NCBI GenBank assembly: GCA_026389015.1
Contig: JAPLIR010000015.1
Span: 62,001-126,000 of the forward strand
Reading direction: 5' to 3'
Source of the DNA: Candidatus Dependentiae bacterium
Lineage (GTDB): Bacteria > Babelota > Babeliae > Babelales > Vermiphilaceae
DNA: 64,000 nucleotides
A program made the translations under genes and the position numbers. Shown piece by piece: positions 1-8,493 of this stretch. The notes under the pieces were generated by a model. The model searched no databases and was not told the DNA's origin. It saw only the letters and a list, made by a program, of their open reading frames with translations. How positions within the stretch are numbered: the stretch's first letter is position 1; each line of letters opens with the position of its first letter.

Positions 1-491
1 ATAAATTGTCACAACATCCCGAATGGTCAACAACAGTTGACCTGCCCAATAAATGGCACTGGGTTCCTAAAAAACAAGACTGGCTCGAGATAAGCGGTAC
101 CAATATGGGCGATCAAAAACAAGTTAGCATTCAAATTCCTGCTACGTATTGCATTATTGCCGATGCTATAGAAGCACAAGAAGAACTCAGCATATTTAAC
201 ACAGAACATACTACTTTTGCTATGAGCCTGTGTAATTACCTTGAGCTCGGTCTTGACCCGCACATCAATAACTTTATGATCGAAAAGAATACCAAAAAAA
301 TTGTTATTGTAGACACAGAACATTTTCCATCCGTTGTCGGTATTAAAAAAAAGGTAACCTTCGATGGCTACTTTGCCTGGTACACCTATCTTGCAAGTAA
401 ATGTGCAAAAAATTGGTTCTTCAGGACTAAAGATGAGCGCCTTACAGCCCAAAAAGCTAAACACACCTGGAATCCTACACTATCGTCGTAA
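1..491 (+). CDS. 3' part of a possible protein-kinase-fold protein (5' end outside window)
   Basis: The frame is open to the left edge, so this is the C-terminal part of a longer protein; the TTG at 6 need not be a start. About 160 residues are visible. The stretch DPHINNFMIE followed about 10 residues later by IVDTEHF resembles the catalytic loop (D/H-x-x-x-x-N) and the metal-binding acidic motif of protein-kinase or aminoglycoside-phosphotransferase folds, with DTE in place of DFG. The rest is hydrophilic with several Trp and Lys. There is no membrane segment or signal peptide in the visible part. The kinase-fold reading rests on these two motifs only; the substrate is unknown and the protein could equally be a pseudokinase. 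Confidence 0.5.
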   Translation, partial: KLSQHPEWSTTVDLPNKWHWVPKKQDWLEISGTNMGDQKQVSIQIPATYCIIADAIEAQEELSIFNTEHTTFAMSLCNYLELGLDPHINNFMIEKNTKKIVIVDTEHFPSVVGIKKKVTFDGYFAWYTYLASKCAKNWFFRTKDERLTAQKAKHTWNPTLSS

Positions 492-616
492 AAAATTATT
501 TTTCACCTCTTTTTCTCATAAGTTTCCCATAACCCCCAAAAAAATCATTAATCTATTGCACGCCACCATCCATTTCTGATAATGTTTCAAATATATAATA
601 AAAACAGCAAGAACTC

Positions 617-646
617 ATAATACCGCGCAACGCAGTGAGGTATTAT
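617..646 (+). terminator. Hairpin between the first two genes
   Basis: Imperfect inverted repeat (TAATACC ... GGTATTA with an inner GCG/CGC pair) about 125 bases after the first gene's stop. The flank is AT-rich but has no clean T-run, so it may be a weak terminator or an mRNA hairpin ahead of the next gene. Confidence 0.35.
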
Positions 647-675
647 TATATATAACTAAAAAAGGAGATTTTTAA

Positions 676-954
676 ATGAAGATCAAATTTTATATAGTAA
701 TTGCCTTGGTAGTCATTACTACCGTGCCACTGACATATACCGCTACACAAAAAAAGGCTACCACAACAAAAGCAGCCGCAACAACGTCAACTACAAAAAA
801 ATCAGCCGGAGCTGCAACACCAAAGGCTGCATCAACAATTAAGCCTATGGCTATGCCAAAATTACCAAAAAGAACAAGGGTCGATAAAAGTAAAAAGGCA
901 ACGGTTACTACTCAAAAAACAACAACAACAGCAAAACCTACTGCTAGAAAATAA
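676..954 (+). CDS. Small exported Ala/Thr/Lys-rich protein
   Basis: 92 residues. The first 22 form a Sec signal peptide (MKIK, then a hydrophobic core ending near TYTA). The mature part is almost entirely Ala, Thr, Lys and Pro, with a strongly basic end (KPTARK), so it is probably unfolded. A strong ribosome-binding site (AAAGGAG) ends 8 bases before the ATG, and a hairpin terminator follows, so it looks like a real single-gene unit. Composition resembles the N-terminal part of the large Ala-rich protein at 14.6 kb. No family is recognised. A nucleic-acid- or envelope-binding role would fit the charge but is a guess. Confidence 0.7.
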   Translation: MKIKFYIVIALVVITTVPLTYTATQKKATTTKAAATTSTTKKSAGAATPKAASTIKPMAMPKLPKRTRVDKSKKATVTTQKTTTTAKPTARK

Positions 955-987
955 CTTTTCCCTCTTTTTAGGAACAAGTCTCACGGA

Positions 988-1026
988 CCCCCGAGTTCTT
1001 CGCACGGCGAACTCAGGGGCTTTCTA
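988..1026 (+). terminator. Intrinsic terminator
   Basis: GC-rich hairpin: CCCCGAGTTC (989-998) pairs with GAACTCAGGGG (1009-1019) with one bulge, followed by CTTTCTATT. It lies 35 bases after the stop of the small basic protein. Confidence 0.75.
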
Positions 1027-1104
1027 TTGCTAGAGAGCCTACACTGAGAGCTTATCCAAAAAGCCTTCAACAACCCTCTGCCAGCATTACTCGAGACGAG
1101 CGGG

Positions 1105-1262
1105 GGACGCGCTTACTCCTGCCGTGCCCGCCATAGCTTTTAGCGACGGCCGAGAGCGTAACCGAAGGGTTAGACAGGACGGTGGAGAGTTGTTTTTTCG
1201 CCAACTTCCCTGCCTGTCGATCGTAGCCTTAGCCAAGTCGGAAGCTTTTTCGAAGGGTGCGA
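1105..1262. repeat. Degenerate palindromic repeat cluster
   Basis: GC-rich island in an AT-rich gap. It contains CCGCCATAGCTTTTAGCGA, a diverged form of the element at 13857 and 20881, then an imperfect inverted repeat running from GACAGGACGG to CCTGCCTGTC. The block AGACAGGACGG is shared with the palindrome at 54977-55045. Apparently several small mobile repeats landed together. Confidence 0.5.
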
Positions 1263-1570
1263 TAAAATTATAAAATATAATTTCCGTATAGGCTCTAAGC
1301 AATTAACTTCTGCTCACTATGCTCAAAAACCTTTATTTAATAGCGATTTTTGTCGTTATAACTACGAATTTTTATATTTTGTTCACCCTCTCTCCTTGTA
1401 GTTCTTGGTTAACTTGACCACTTTTCCAAAGTTTGATTCGAAAAAAGTGAGATTTCTACGGTGAAAAAGGGACATTTTCAGGTTGCGCCTACAAACTTTG
1501 ATGCAACTATTGTTTTTTCATTTCAGTTAATGCTATTATTCAAACTGTAATATTATTTTTAGTTTTATTG
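1263..1570. other. AT-rich intergenic stretch
   Basis: About 300 bases between the repeat cluster and the leader of the giant exported protein. I see no open frame with a ribosome-binding site, no tRNA and no strong hairpin. It probably holds the promoter for the next gene. Confidence 0.4.
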
Positions 1571-1612
1571 TTTTTAAAATACAGTTTAATGTTCATTAAA
1601 AAAGGAAGCGCT

Positions 1613-4600
1613 ATGAAGCTTACAAGATTTTTTTCAACCATAATCACCTTATTACTTATTGGTTGCTGCCAATCAGCTATAGCTGCGGTAGAGACCATCC
1701 CTTTGAAAGGTGATACAACCAGCTTTGATACACAAAAACAAGCGATCGAAAGCACTTTAACTGAACTTAAAAACATTGACACCGCGACGCTCGATGCAAC
1801 TACAAAGGCAATTATTCAAGAAAGTACAAAGGAAGCTACCAACATTAAAAATGCTATCAATATCCTACAAACAGCAGACCTTAAAACCCCTGAAGGCGCT
1901 AATCAACTAGAAATCGCTCTTCAGCAAAATGAAGCCTCTCAAAATAAAGTTAAAGACCTTGAATTAAAATCTCCTGCTACCTATAAAAATATTATCAATA
2001 AGATTTTTAATACTGCCGAAATTGCAAAAACATCTGGAAGAGACAAGGCCAAAACCTACGGAATAAATAAATTTATTCAAATCGTTAATGATGCTTTAGT
2101 TAAAGCAGATCAAGTTACCGGTGGCACCAACGTGGACATTGTGGGAGCAGTCGGTAGCGCTAAAGAATTAGTAGAAAAAATTAAAGATATCACCCAAAAT
2201 ATTCAAGCCGGCAAAGCAGCCCTTGCTACTTTTGACAACGCACCAGCATTAATAGAAATTAGCTCGCGCTTAGCATCACAACTTGCTCCAGGAAACGAAG
2301 CGGGTAAGATTGCTGAAGCAATTAATGCGGCAATAAAACCTACTATTGACCAAATCAACATGAACAAATATCCAATAGCCTTTTTAGCATCTACAGCTTT
2401 TAATGTAGGTACCGCAATTGCTGAAAGCGCTATGGGCTCCAAACCATTCGAATTTGACCCATACGGTAAAGAGGCTGCAAAAAAAGTAGCTGATCAAACT
2501 CAAAAAAATCTTCTTGATATACAAAGGCTGGACACTATAGCTTCTGTAGCGCAATCAAAACAAGAAGCCATCAAGGCAAACGAACTTGCCGCTGCCAACT
2601 ATGCATTAGAACAATTTCAAAAAGATACACAAAATGCCGCTCAAGCAGCCGCAACCGCTAAAGCTGAAGCTGATCAAGCAGCCGCTTACGCTGCCCAAGT
2701 TTCGCAACAATCTGCTGACTATAATCAAGCTCAAACAAATGCCCAATCGCTCATGGAAAAACTTAGATTAGCTCAAGAACTTGAAGAAGCTAAAAAAAGA
2801 GCTGTTGAACTACAAACCGCTGAAAAAGAAAAAATAGCCACTCAAAATGCCCAGGAAGTTGCGTGGAAAAAAGATGAAACAGATCAAGAAGAGAAAATAA
2901 AAACAGCTACACAAACACTTGGACTCAATACCTCTATTCAACAACTCCTGACTATTATTAATGCCGCAGAAAGCACTGGTATTCGCGTTTATAAAATAGA
3001 CGACAGCGTGATTACAGCCGCTAAAAAGGCACTTGATGATGCAAAATCAAGCAATTTCGCTTTTCTGGGAACAACACCCTCTCTTATGGGACATGGATGG
3101 GAACCTATCAGTACCATGATTGGCCTTTACAATCTATTGCTCAAGGTAGTTGTAGGAGAACAAAGACCATCACTCTGGCTTGATAATCGTGCGTGGTTTA
3201 ATGACATGGCAACCTATTTGACCAGCACAGCTAACAATGATCGAATTAAATTACCACAAAATCAAATACCTACTACAGCAGATTTCGATGCTTACTCAGC
3301 AAAAGCCGAAGCAGATTTGGTGTGGCAGAAGTATAAAGATGATGTAGAAAAAGCTAATACCCCTGAAGCATTGGCGCAAGCTGCCGCAACAAGAGAAGCT
3401 GTAGCAAAACAACGCGCTGAGGCAGACGCCAAAATTATTGCACGTATGCAGGCTTATCAAGCAGACACTGCAGTACAACAACGTTATGCGCAATTAGCCG
3501 CAGACGCTAAAGCAGCGTCAGATAAACTCGCTGTCGCCGTCAATCGCTTTATCTACTTGTTACAACAAGCACAAGCCAACAAAGGTCTGGGCGGGCAATC
3601 CTTGTCAGCTGCACAATCTGTTACATTACAAGAACAATTATTTGGCTATTTAGCAGCAGAACCAAAGGATCAACTCAATGACAACATGCAAACAATAATA
3701 CAACTTTATGCAAAAGCTCGTCAGCAAAACGTAGTAAATATTCCACAATCACTTGTTGATCTTATCACTGCGTATACACAAAACCCACAAACACAAACTT
3801 CTTCGACACCTGCACCTACAACAACAACGACTACAACACAGACAACAACTCAGACTAGTACAACACAGCAGGCAACTGTTGATGCAGCAGCAGCTGACGT
3901 TACTGCTGCACAGAAAGCAGTTGATGGCGCAACAACCCTTGACCAAGCTAACACTGCCCTAACGCAAGCTAACGCGGCCTTATCTAAAGCAACCAGCGCA
4001 CAAACAGGTGCTACCGATGCAACCGTTAAAACACAGGCAAACACGGTCGCAACTAATGCAACTACTACTCAAAGCAACGCACAAAGTAAAGTTGCTCAAT
4101 TACAAGCACAAACAAATGCTACAGCACAAGCGGTCATCGACGCCGCACAGGCAGCAGTAACTGCCGCTCAACAAGCTATTGATGCAGCTAATAGCCTAGA
4201 TGCAGCTAATGCGGCACAAAAACAAGCAAATGATGCTAACACAAAAGCTGTTGCCGCAGCTACTAATGGTACAGCAGCTACAGCTAACAACGCATCAACC
4301 GTCGCGGCTAACGCTAAAACGACTGTGGCTAATGCACAAAAAAAGATTGATCAAATTACAGCCGCCATAGCTACACAACAAGCAGCTGTTGACGCTGCTC
4401 AAAAAGCAGTCAACGATGCGCGAAATGCAGTTGATGCTGGAACAACAGTAGACCTAGCAAGTGCTGCCTTAACACAAGCCAGCAATGCTCTCACGCAGGC
4501 TAATGCAGCAAAGACAAATGCTACCGTTTCTAGCATAATTGCAAATGCAACAACGGTAGTGAACAATGCTACAACAACGAGGGATGACGCACAAAAATTA

Positions 4601-6511
4601 CTAAATGCTAGACAGACCATGGCAAAAGAACAAGCAGCCGTTGATACTGCTCAAGCAGCCGTAACTACAGCACAAAAAGCTGTGGACGCCGCAACAACAG
4701 CAGACCAAGCTAATGCAGCACTCACCCAAGCCAATGATGCTTTAACGCTAGCTAATACGACAAAGACAAATACAACCAATTCTAACATTGTTCCAAATGC
4801 AAATACCGTCGTAAAGAATGCTACAACGACTCAAAACAATGCACAAACTAAAGCTACTCAACTGCAAGCAATTACAACACAACAAGCAGCCGTTGATGCC
4901 GCCCAGTCAGCCGTAACTGCTGCACAAAATGCGGTAAGTGCTGCAACAACTCTTGACCAAGCTAACACTGCCTTAACACAAGCTAATGCTGCTTTAACAC
5001 AAGCAACTGCTGCACAAACAGGTACTACCGATACAAATGTTAAAGCTAAGGCCGACGCTGTCGTAGCAAGCGCAACTACTACTAGCAACAATGCGCAAGC
5101 TAAAGTAACTCAGCTACAACCAGCAACCAGTGTATCAAGTTCTAATAACGTACCAGCTGGCGACGCGTCAAACTTCTTTTCAACAACGGTGCAGGGTTGG
5201 ATTAATAATTTTGCAAGTAATCCAGAAGCTAACTTAATAAAAATACTTACAGCGTATACGCAACGTTATTATTCGGTGCTGAGTGGTAATCCGACCACAA
5301 CTAACGAACAAAGCGTATTATCGGCCCAACTAGGATCGACTAATACCTACAGCATACTCTTCAACTATGCTGCCACAAATGGTTATCAACACTACTACTG
5401 GATATACATGATGCTATATTTTGCGATCAGCAAGGACTATCTGCAATATGCTCAGATGTATGAGCCATATGCAACAAATCCTTCATACGTACCCTACGCT
5501 GAGTCAGATCCTACGTTAATAACTAAGTGGAAAGGTTACACAGGATCAGCTGCTACTACATCCACTACCTCAACAACGACAACAGCTGCTTCCACACAAC
5601 ACGCAGCCGTTGATGCGGCGCAGGCAGCAGTAACAGCTGCACAAAATGCAGTAACTGCAGCTACTACGCTCGATGCGGCAAATGCAGCACTTACAAAAGC
5701 TAGTGATGCTTTAACGCAGGCTAATACTGCCAAAACAAATGCTACTGATGCTACCGTAAATTCAAATGCTACCACCGTTGTTAATAATGCAACCACTACC
5801 AAGAACAATGCACAGACTAAAGTAACTCAATTACAACAGCAAGCAGCCGTTGACGCTGCACAGGCAGCTGTAACAACAGCTCAAAATGCGGTAAATGCAG
5901 CCACTACCCTGGCCGCAGCAAACACAGCATTGACACAAGCAAGTGATGCTTTAACACAAGCTAATACTGCCAAAACAAATGCTACGGACGCTACTGTAAG
6001 TTCAAATGCTACCACCGTTGTTAATAATGCAACTACTACCAAGAACAATGCGCAGACTAAAGTAACTCAATTACAACCAACGACATCTACCACGACAGCG
6101 TCATCAGGTGATAACGTACCAGCTGGCGATGCGTCAAACTTCTTTTCAACAACGGTACAGGGTTGGATTAACAATTTCTCAAGTAATCCGGCAGCTAACT
6201 TAATAAAAATACTGACAGCTTATACTCAACGTTATTATTCAGTGCTGAATGGTAATCCGACCACAGCTAACGAACAAAGCGTATTATCGGCCCAGCTAGG
6301 ATCGCCTAATACCTACAATATACTCTTTAACTATGCTCAAACAAATGGTTATCAACACTACTATTGGATATACATGATGATGTACTTTGCCATTAGTAAG
6401 GACTATCTACAATATGCTCAGATGTATGAACCATATGCAACAAATCCTGCGTATGTACCCTACGCTGAGTCAGATCCTACGATAATAACTAAATGGAAGA
6501 GTTATAAATAA
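1613..6511 (+). CDS. Giant exported Ala/Thr-rich repeat protein (1632 aa)
   Basis: The start at 1613 is chosen because AAAGGAAG lies just upstream and the protein then opens with a signal peptide. LLIGC fits a lipobox (Cys about residue 20), though AIAA just after could be a signal peptidase I site. Residues about 30-350 are helical; 330-480 are Ala/Glu/Gln-rich coiled coil; 480-740 look globular. From nt 3866 there are five units of about 80 residues (consensus QAAVDAAQAAVTAAQ.AV, ending NAQTKVTQLQ), then a Tyr-rich module of about 125 residues (GDASNFFSTTVQGWI to ITKWK), two more units (nt about 5596-6099) and a second, nearly identical module to the stop. The units resemble FIVAR-like helical repeats of large surface proteins; that likeness is by eye. 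Inferred role: a long cell-surface stalk or adhesin. Confidence 0.85.
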   Translation: MKLTRFFSTIITLLLIGCCQSAIAAVETIPLKGDTTSFDTQKQAIESTLTELKNIDTATLDATTKAIIQESTKEATNIKNAINILQTADLKTPEGANQLEIALQQNEASQNKVKDLELKSPATYKNIINKIFNTAEIAKTSGRDKAKTYGINKFIQIVNDALVKADQVTGGTNVDIVGAVGSAKELVEKIKDITQNIQAGKAALATFDNAPALIEISSRLASQLAPGNEAGKIAEAINAAIKPTIDQINMNKYPIAFLASTAFNVGTAIAESAMGSKPFEFDPYGKEAAKKVADQTQKNLLDIQRLDTIASVAQSKQEAIKANELAAANYALEQFQKDTQNAAQAAATAKAEADQAAAYAAQVSQQSADYNQAQTNAQSLMEKLRLAQELEEAKKRAVELQTAEKEKIATQNAQEVAWKKDETDQEEKIKTATQTLGLNTSIQQLLTIINAAESTGIRVYKIDDSVITAAKKALDDAKSSNFAFLGTTPSLMGHGWEPISTMIGLYNLLLKVVVGEQRPSLWLDNRAWFNDMATYLTSTANNDRIKLPQNQIPTTADFDAYSAKAEADLVWQKYKDDVEKANTPEALAQAAATREAVAKQRAEADAKIIARMQAYQADTAVQQRYAQLAADAKAASDKLAVAVNRFIYLLQQAQANKGLGGQSLSAAQSVTLQEQLFGYLAAEPKDQLNDNMQTIIQLYAKARQQNVVNIPQSLVDLITAYTQNPQTQTSSTPAPTTTTTTTQTTTQTSTTQQATVDAAAADVTAAQKAVDGATTLDQANTALTQANAALSKATSAQTGATDATVKTQANTVATNATTTQSNAQSKVAQLQAQTNATAQAVIDAAQAAVTAAQQAIDAANSLDAANAAQKQANDANTKAVAAATNGTAATANNASTVAANAKTTVANAQKKIDQITAAIATQQAAVDAAQKAVNDARNAVDAGTTVDLASAALTQASNALTQANAAKTNATVSSIIANATTVVNNATTTRDDAQKLLNARQTMAKEQAAVDTAQAAVTTAQKAVDAATTADQANAALTQANDALTLANTTKTNTTNSNIVPNANTVVKNATTTQNNAQTKATQLQAITTQQAAVDAAQSAVTAAQNAVSAATTLDQANTALTQANAALTQATAAQTGTTDTNVKAKADAVVASATTTSNNAQAKVTQLQPATSVSSSNNVPAGDASNFFSTTVQGWINNFASNPEANLIKILTAYTQRYYSVLSGNPTTTNEQSVLSAQLGSTNTYSILFNYAATNGYQHYYWIYMMLYFAISKDYLQYAQMYEPYATNPSYVPYAESDPTLITKWKGYTGSAATTSTTSTTTTAASTQHAAVDAAQAAVTAAQNAVTAATTLDAANAALTKASDALTQANTAKTNATDATVNSNATTVVNNATTTKNNAQTKVTQLQQQAAVDAAQAAVTTAQNAVNAATTLAAANTALTQASDALTQANTAKTNATDATVSSNATTVVNNATTTKNNAQTKVTQLQPTTSTTTASSGDNVPAGDASNFFSTTVQGWINNFSSNPAANLIKILTAYTQRYYSVLNGNPTTANEQSVLSAQLGSPNTYNILFNYAQTNGYQHYYWIYMMMYFAISKDYLQYAQMYEPYATNPAYVPYAESDPTIITKWKSYK

Positions 6512-6518
6512 AGATAAA

Positions 6519-6568
6519 GTAAGAAAGGTATGAGAGAAACATTTACATTTCTCTCATACCTTTCTTAC
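6519..6568. terminator. Bidirectional terminator, 21-bp perfect stem
   Basis: GTAAGAAAGGTATGAGAGAA and its complement form a perfect 21-bp stem (6519-6539 with 6548-6568) around an 8-base loop, flanked by TATTTTTC on one side and A-rich sequence on the other. It separates two convergent genes. Confidence 0.85.
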
Positions 6569-6605
6569 TATTTTTCAAAAATATAAATAGAACTAAAAAA
6601 GTATA

Positions 6606-6968
6606 CTATTTTTTAGCAGCCTTTTTAGCGGCATTTGCAGCTTTTCGTGCTTTTCTCTTCTCATGTATGGTGCCGGTAGTTTTTAAAAATCTATCACTAT
6701 GATCTTTTCTTTTCTTTTCACATGCAGTTTTTGCATCCCCCGAAAGTTTATTACAATTTTCTTTGAGTGCAGCTAATCCTTCCTCAGCTATTTTCTTAAT
6801 CTCTGCGTGGTCTGCTGGATCAATTTTATTTTCATCTTGATCAACTGAACCGGCTGCAAGAGTCCCTGGTACAGCAGCTTTAGGGGCAGCCGCTACTTTT
6901 GGAGTTTGCGTTACCGCAACATTGCTCGCCGCTAATAGAGAAAGCAATGCACATAATTTTAAATTCAT
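6606..6968 (-). CDS. Small exported Lys-rich protein
   Basis: 120 residues with a signal peptide (MNLKLCALLSLLAASNVAV). The middle is Ala/Pro-rich, then comes a charged helical region with a Cys pair (CNKL and CEKKR, about 15 residues apart) that could form a disulfide in the periplasm. The last 25 residues are mostly Lys and Ala, like a histone-H1 tail. TAAGGAG sits 5 bases before the ATG. Converges with the giant repeat protein across a shared terminator. No family is recognised. Confidence 0.75.
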   Translation of the reverse strand: MNLKLCALLSLLAASNVAVTQTPKVAAAPKAAVPGTLAAGSVDQDENKIDPADHAEIKKIAEEGLAALKENCNKLSGDAKTACEKKRKDHSDRFLKTTGTIHEKRKARKAANAAKKAAKK

Positions 6969-7079
6969 AAAAACTCCTTATTGTAGATTAAAAATGATAT
7001 TTACATTAAAACCATACGCTCGCTGCCTTAAAAAACGCAATATTTTTTAGCAAATTCAGCAAAACAATGCGTAAATTTT

Positions 7080-7193
7080 TTATGAACGAGAATCAACAAT
7101 TCTAGGATCTGACAAAAGCACCCATCCCCATTTTTCATCCCACACAAGAGGCCCATATTTTTGACTATTTTTAAGATCACAAAAAATATCGCA
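7080..7193 (-). pseudogene. Possible coding relic
   Basis: A 37-codon open stretch between two stops reads like real protein (YGPLVWDEKWGWVLLSDPR, then IVDSRS and a stop) but has no start codon and no ribosome-binding site. It lies next to the decayed gene copy at 7254. I cannot assign a family; it may be the last fragment of a lost gene. Confidence 0.3.
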
Positions 7194-7200
7194 CTAAAAT

Positions 7201-7235
7201 GGCCCAGTATCTTTTATCGTCAAAGACACTGGGCC
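7201..7235 (-). terminator. Terminator hairpin of the decayed gene copy
   Basis: GGCCCAGT (7201-7208) pairs with ACTGGGCC (7228-7235); read on the minus strand it is followed by ATTTTAG. Same position and shape as the terminator of the intact paralogue at 8433, so the duplication included it. Confidence 0.6.
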
Positions 7236-7253
7236 AATAGCTTTCTAAGAAAA

Positions 7254-7490
7254 AACTAAAATTTAAGCTACGTGTTGCTCTTTAGTTGTACCAAAACTGA
7301 ACAAGCTTGCAACTTTATTGCCTGCAGGGCTAAAGAATGATTTAACTGAATCTCACATGCCGCCTTTTGAATTTTGGGCCAATGTAGCATCGACTTCAGA
7401 TGCTTGTTGCTGTTTAACTGCCTTAAAATTCTGGAATTCTTCATAAGCACCATAACGGGTTAAGAAAAATTTAATAATTTTACGTACAGC
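7254..7490 (-). pseudogene. Truncated, broken copy of the exported gene at 8494-9051
   Basis: About 235 bases closely match 8481-8710, the 3' part of the intact gene. The copy starts at the codons for VRKIIKFFLTRYG and lacks everything upstream, including the signal peptide. The Trp codon of the GGFWDSV motif has become TGA, and about 12 extra bases follow. The 5' break lies about 25 bases from the vapC stop. It cannot give the full product and is best read as a duplication remnant. Confidence 0.75.
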
Positions 7491-7515
7491 TTCTGAAAAA
7501 TTAAGATCTGAAAAA

Positions 7516-7890
7516 CTATAAACACTTAATATCATATTTTGGAATAATTTCATCAGCAGTAATAAGTGTTACTTTTTCTACAAGACTTTGGGCAATTAAA
7601 AGACGATCAAAGGGATCGTTATGTATCATTGGTAGCTTCTCTAAATAAAGTGCGTGATCAGCAGTTATCGAGAGAATGCTAAAATCATTTGAGATGATAA
7701 CTTCTTTTAAGTTATCCGGAGCAATGAGTTTATTAAGAGACTTTTTGATGACGATCTCCCAGATACTTACCGTGCTTACAATTATGTTATTACTAGGATT
7801 GGCAATGAGATCTCTAGTTTTTTTAACAAGTTTTTTATCATTAGCAAGCCACCATAATAAAATATGCGTATCTAATAAATAACGATTCAT
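7516..7890 (-). CDS. vapC: VapC-type PIN-domain toxin
   Basis: 124 residues, the usual size for VapC ribonucleases. PIN-domain acidic residues are visible: D7 in LLDTH, E45 in SIWEI, Asp in the NDPFDRLL motif and Asp in LITAD. Such toxins cut RNA (tRNA or rRNA) when released from their antitoxin. The ATG overlaps the upstream antitoxin stop by four bases (ATGA), the typical coupled arrangement. The operon is flanked by two copies of one gene segment (7254-7490 and 8481-8710), so it may have arrived with, or be bounded by, a duplication. All key residues look intact, so it is probably active. Confidence 0.9.
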   Translation of the reverse strand: MNRYLLDTHILLWWLANDKKLVKKTRDLIANPSNNIIVSTVSIWEIVIKKSLNKLIAPDNLKEVIISNDFSILSITADHALYLEKLPMIHNDPFDRLLIAQSLVEKVTLITADEIIPKYDIKCL

Positions 7891-8114
7891 TTAAAATACT
7901 CCATAAACTCTTCTGGTAATGTATCAAAATCTTTTTTTATTTTTACTTGACCAACCCAATCTCCAGGCTTACGTTTCTTTTTTTTAGTGTGGATAGCAAC
8001 TAATCTTGCAACTGGTTGACCGGCTTTACAAATTATGACCTCTTCGCCTCTTGCCGCAAGCTCGACGAGCTTGGAAAGATTTGTCTTGGCTTCATGTAAG
8101 TTAGCTTTTTTCAC
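7887..8114 (-). CDS. Antitoxin of the vapBC pair (Phd/YefM-like)
   Basis: 75 residues. The N-terminus follows the Phd/YefM pattern (NLHEAKTNLSKLVELAARGE, then VIICKAGQPVARLV), a DNA-binding dimer fold. The C-terminal half is basic then acidic and should wrap the toxin. The start is a GTG at 8114 with GGAG seven bases upstream; no ATG fits. These antitoxins normally repress their own operon. The first gene of a two-gene unit, translationally coupled to the toxin. Confidence 0.88.
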   Translation of the reverse strand: MKKANLHEAKTNLSKLVELAARGEEVIICKAGQPVARLVAIHTKKKKRKPGDWVGQVKIKKDFDTLPEEFMEYFK

Positions 8115-8196
8115 CTATTTTCTCCAGGTTATGCATCTTGAATACTTCTAGTTATAATGCTAGCTAAGCTAAGTCAAATTTGTCAAGTTTTTTTGA

Positions 8197-8415
8197 TTAA
8201 GCCTTTGACATAATCGAATTTTCTAAAGCATTTCTACTTAATCCCTCTTTAATAGTTTGCTCGGCATACCATAAACGCTCTTGCACGCTCTTAATTCTTG
8301 TTAGCAGTAAAATGTTATGCCCCCCATGGGATTCGTGAGACTGGGAGATCATTTAAGAGTGCAACAAGCTGTTGCACTCTTGCATAAGATCTACCCCTAT
8401 TGTCCATTAAAGCCA
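8197..8415 (-). pseudogene. DUF1016/YhcG-type nuclease relic (N-terminal fragment)
   Basis: Read on the minus strand from an ATG at 8415, the frame gives QQLVALLNDLPVSRIPWG; then, after a one-base frameshift, HNILLLTRIKSVQERLWYAE and TIKEGLSRNALENSI to a stop at 8197. IPWGHN, ERLWYAE and SRN are hallmarks of the N-terminal domain of DUF1016 (YhcG) proteins, a PD-(D/E)XK nuclease family of about 350 residues. Only about 65 residues remain and they are frameshifted, so this is a dead fragment. It lies between the vapBC antitoxin and the terminator of the exported gene. Confidence 0.75.
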
Positions 8416-8432
8416 TTTTATAAAAATAAAAC

Positions 8433-8469
8433 TGCCCCAGTTTTTCTCATAACAAGAAGAACTGGGGCA
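8433..8469 (-). terminator. Intrinsic terminator
   Basis: TGCCCCAGTT (8433-8442) pairs with AACTGGGGCA (8460-8469). On the minus strand it is followed by GTTTTATTTTTAT. Terminates the exported gene ending at 8494. Confidence 0.85.
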
Positions 8470-8493
8470 ATAATTTTCTTAATAAACTAAAAC

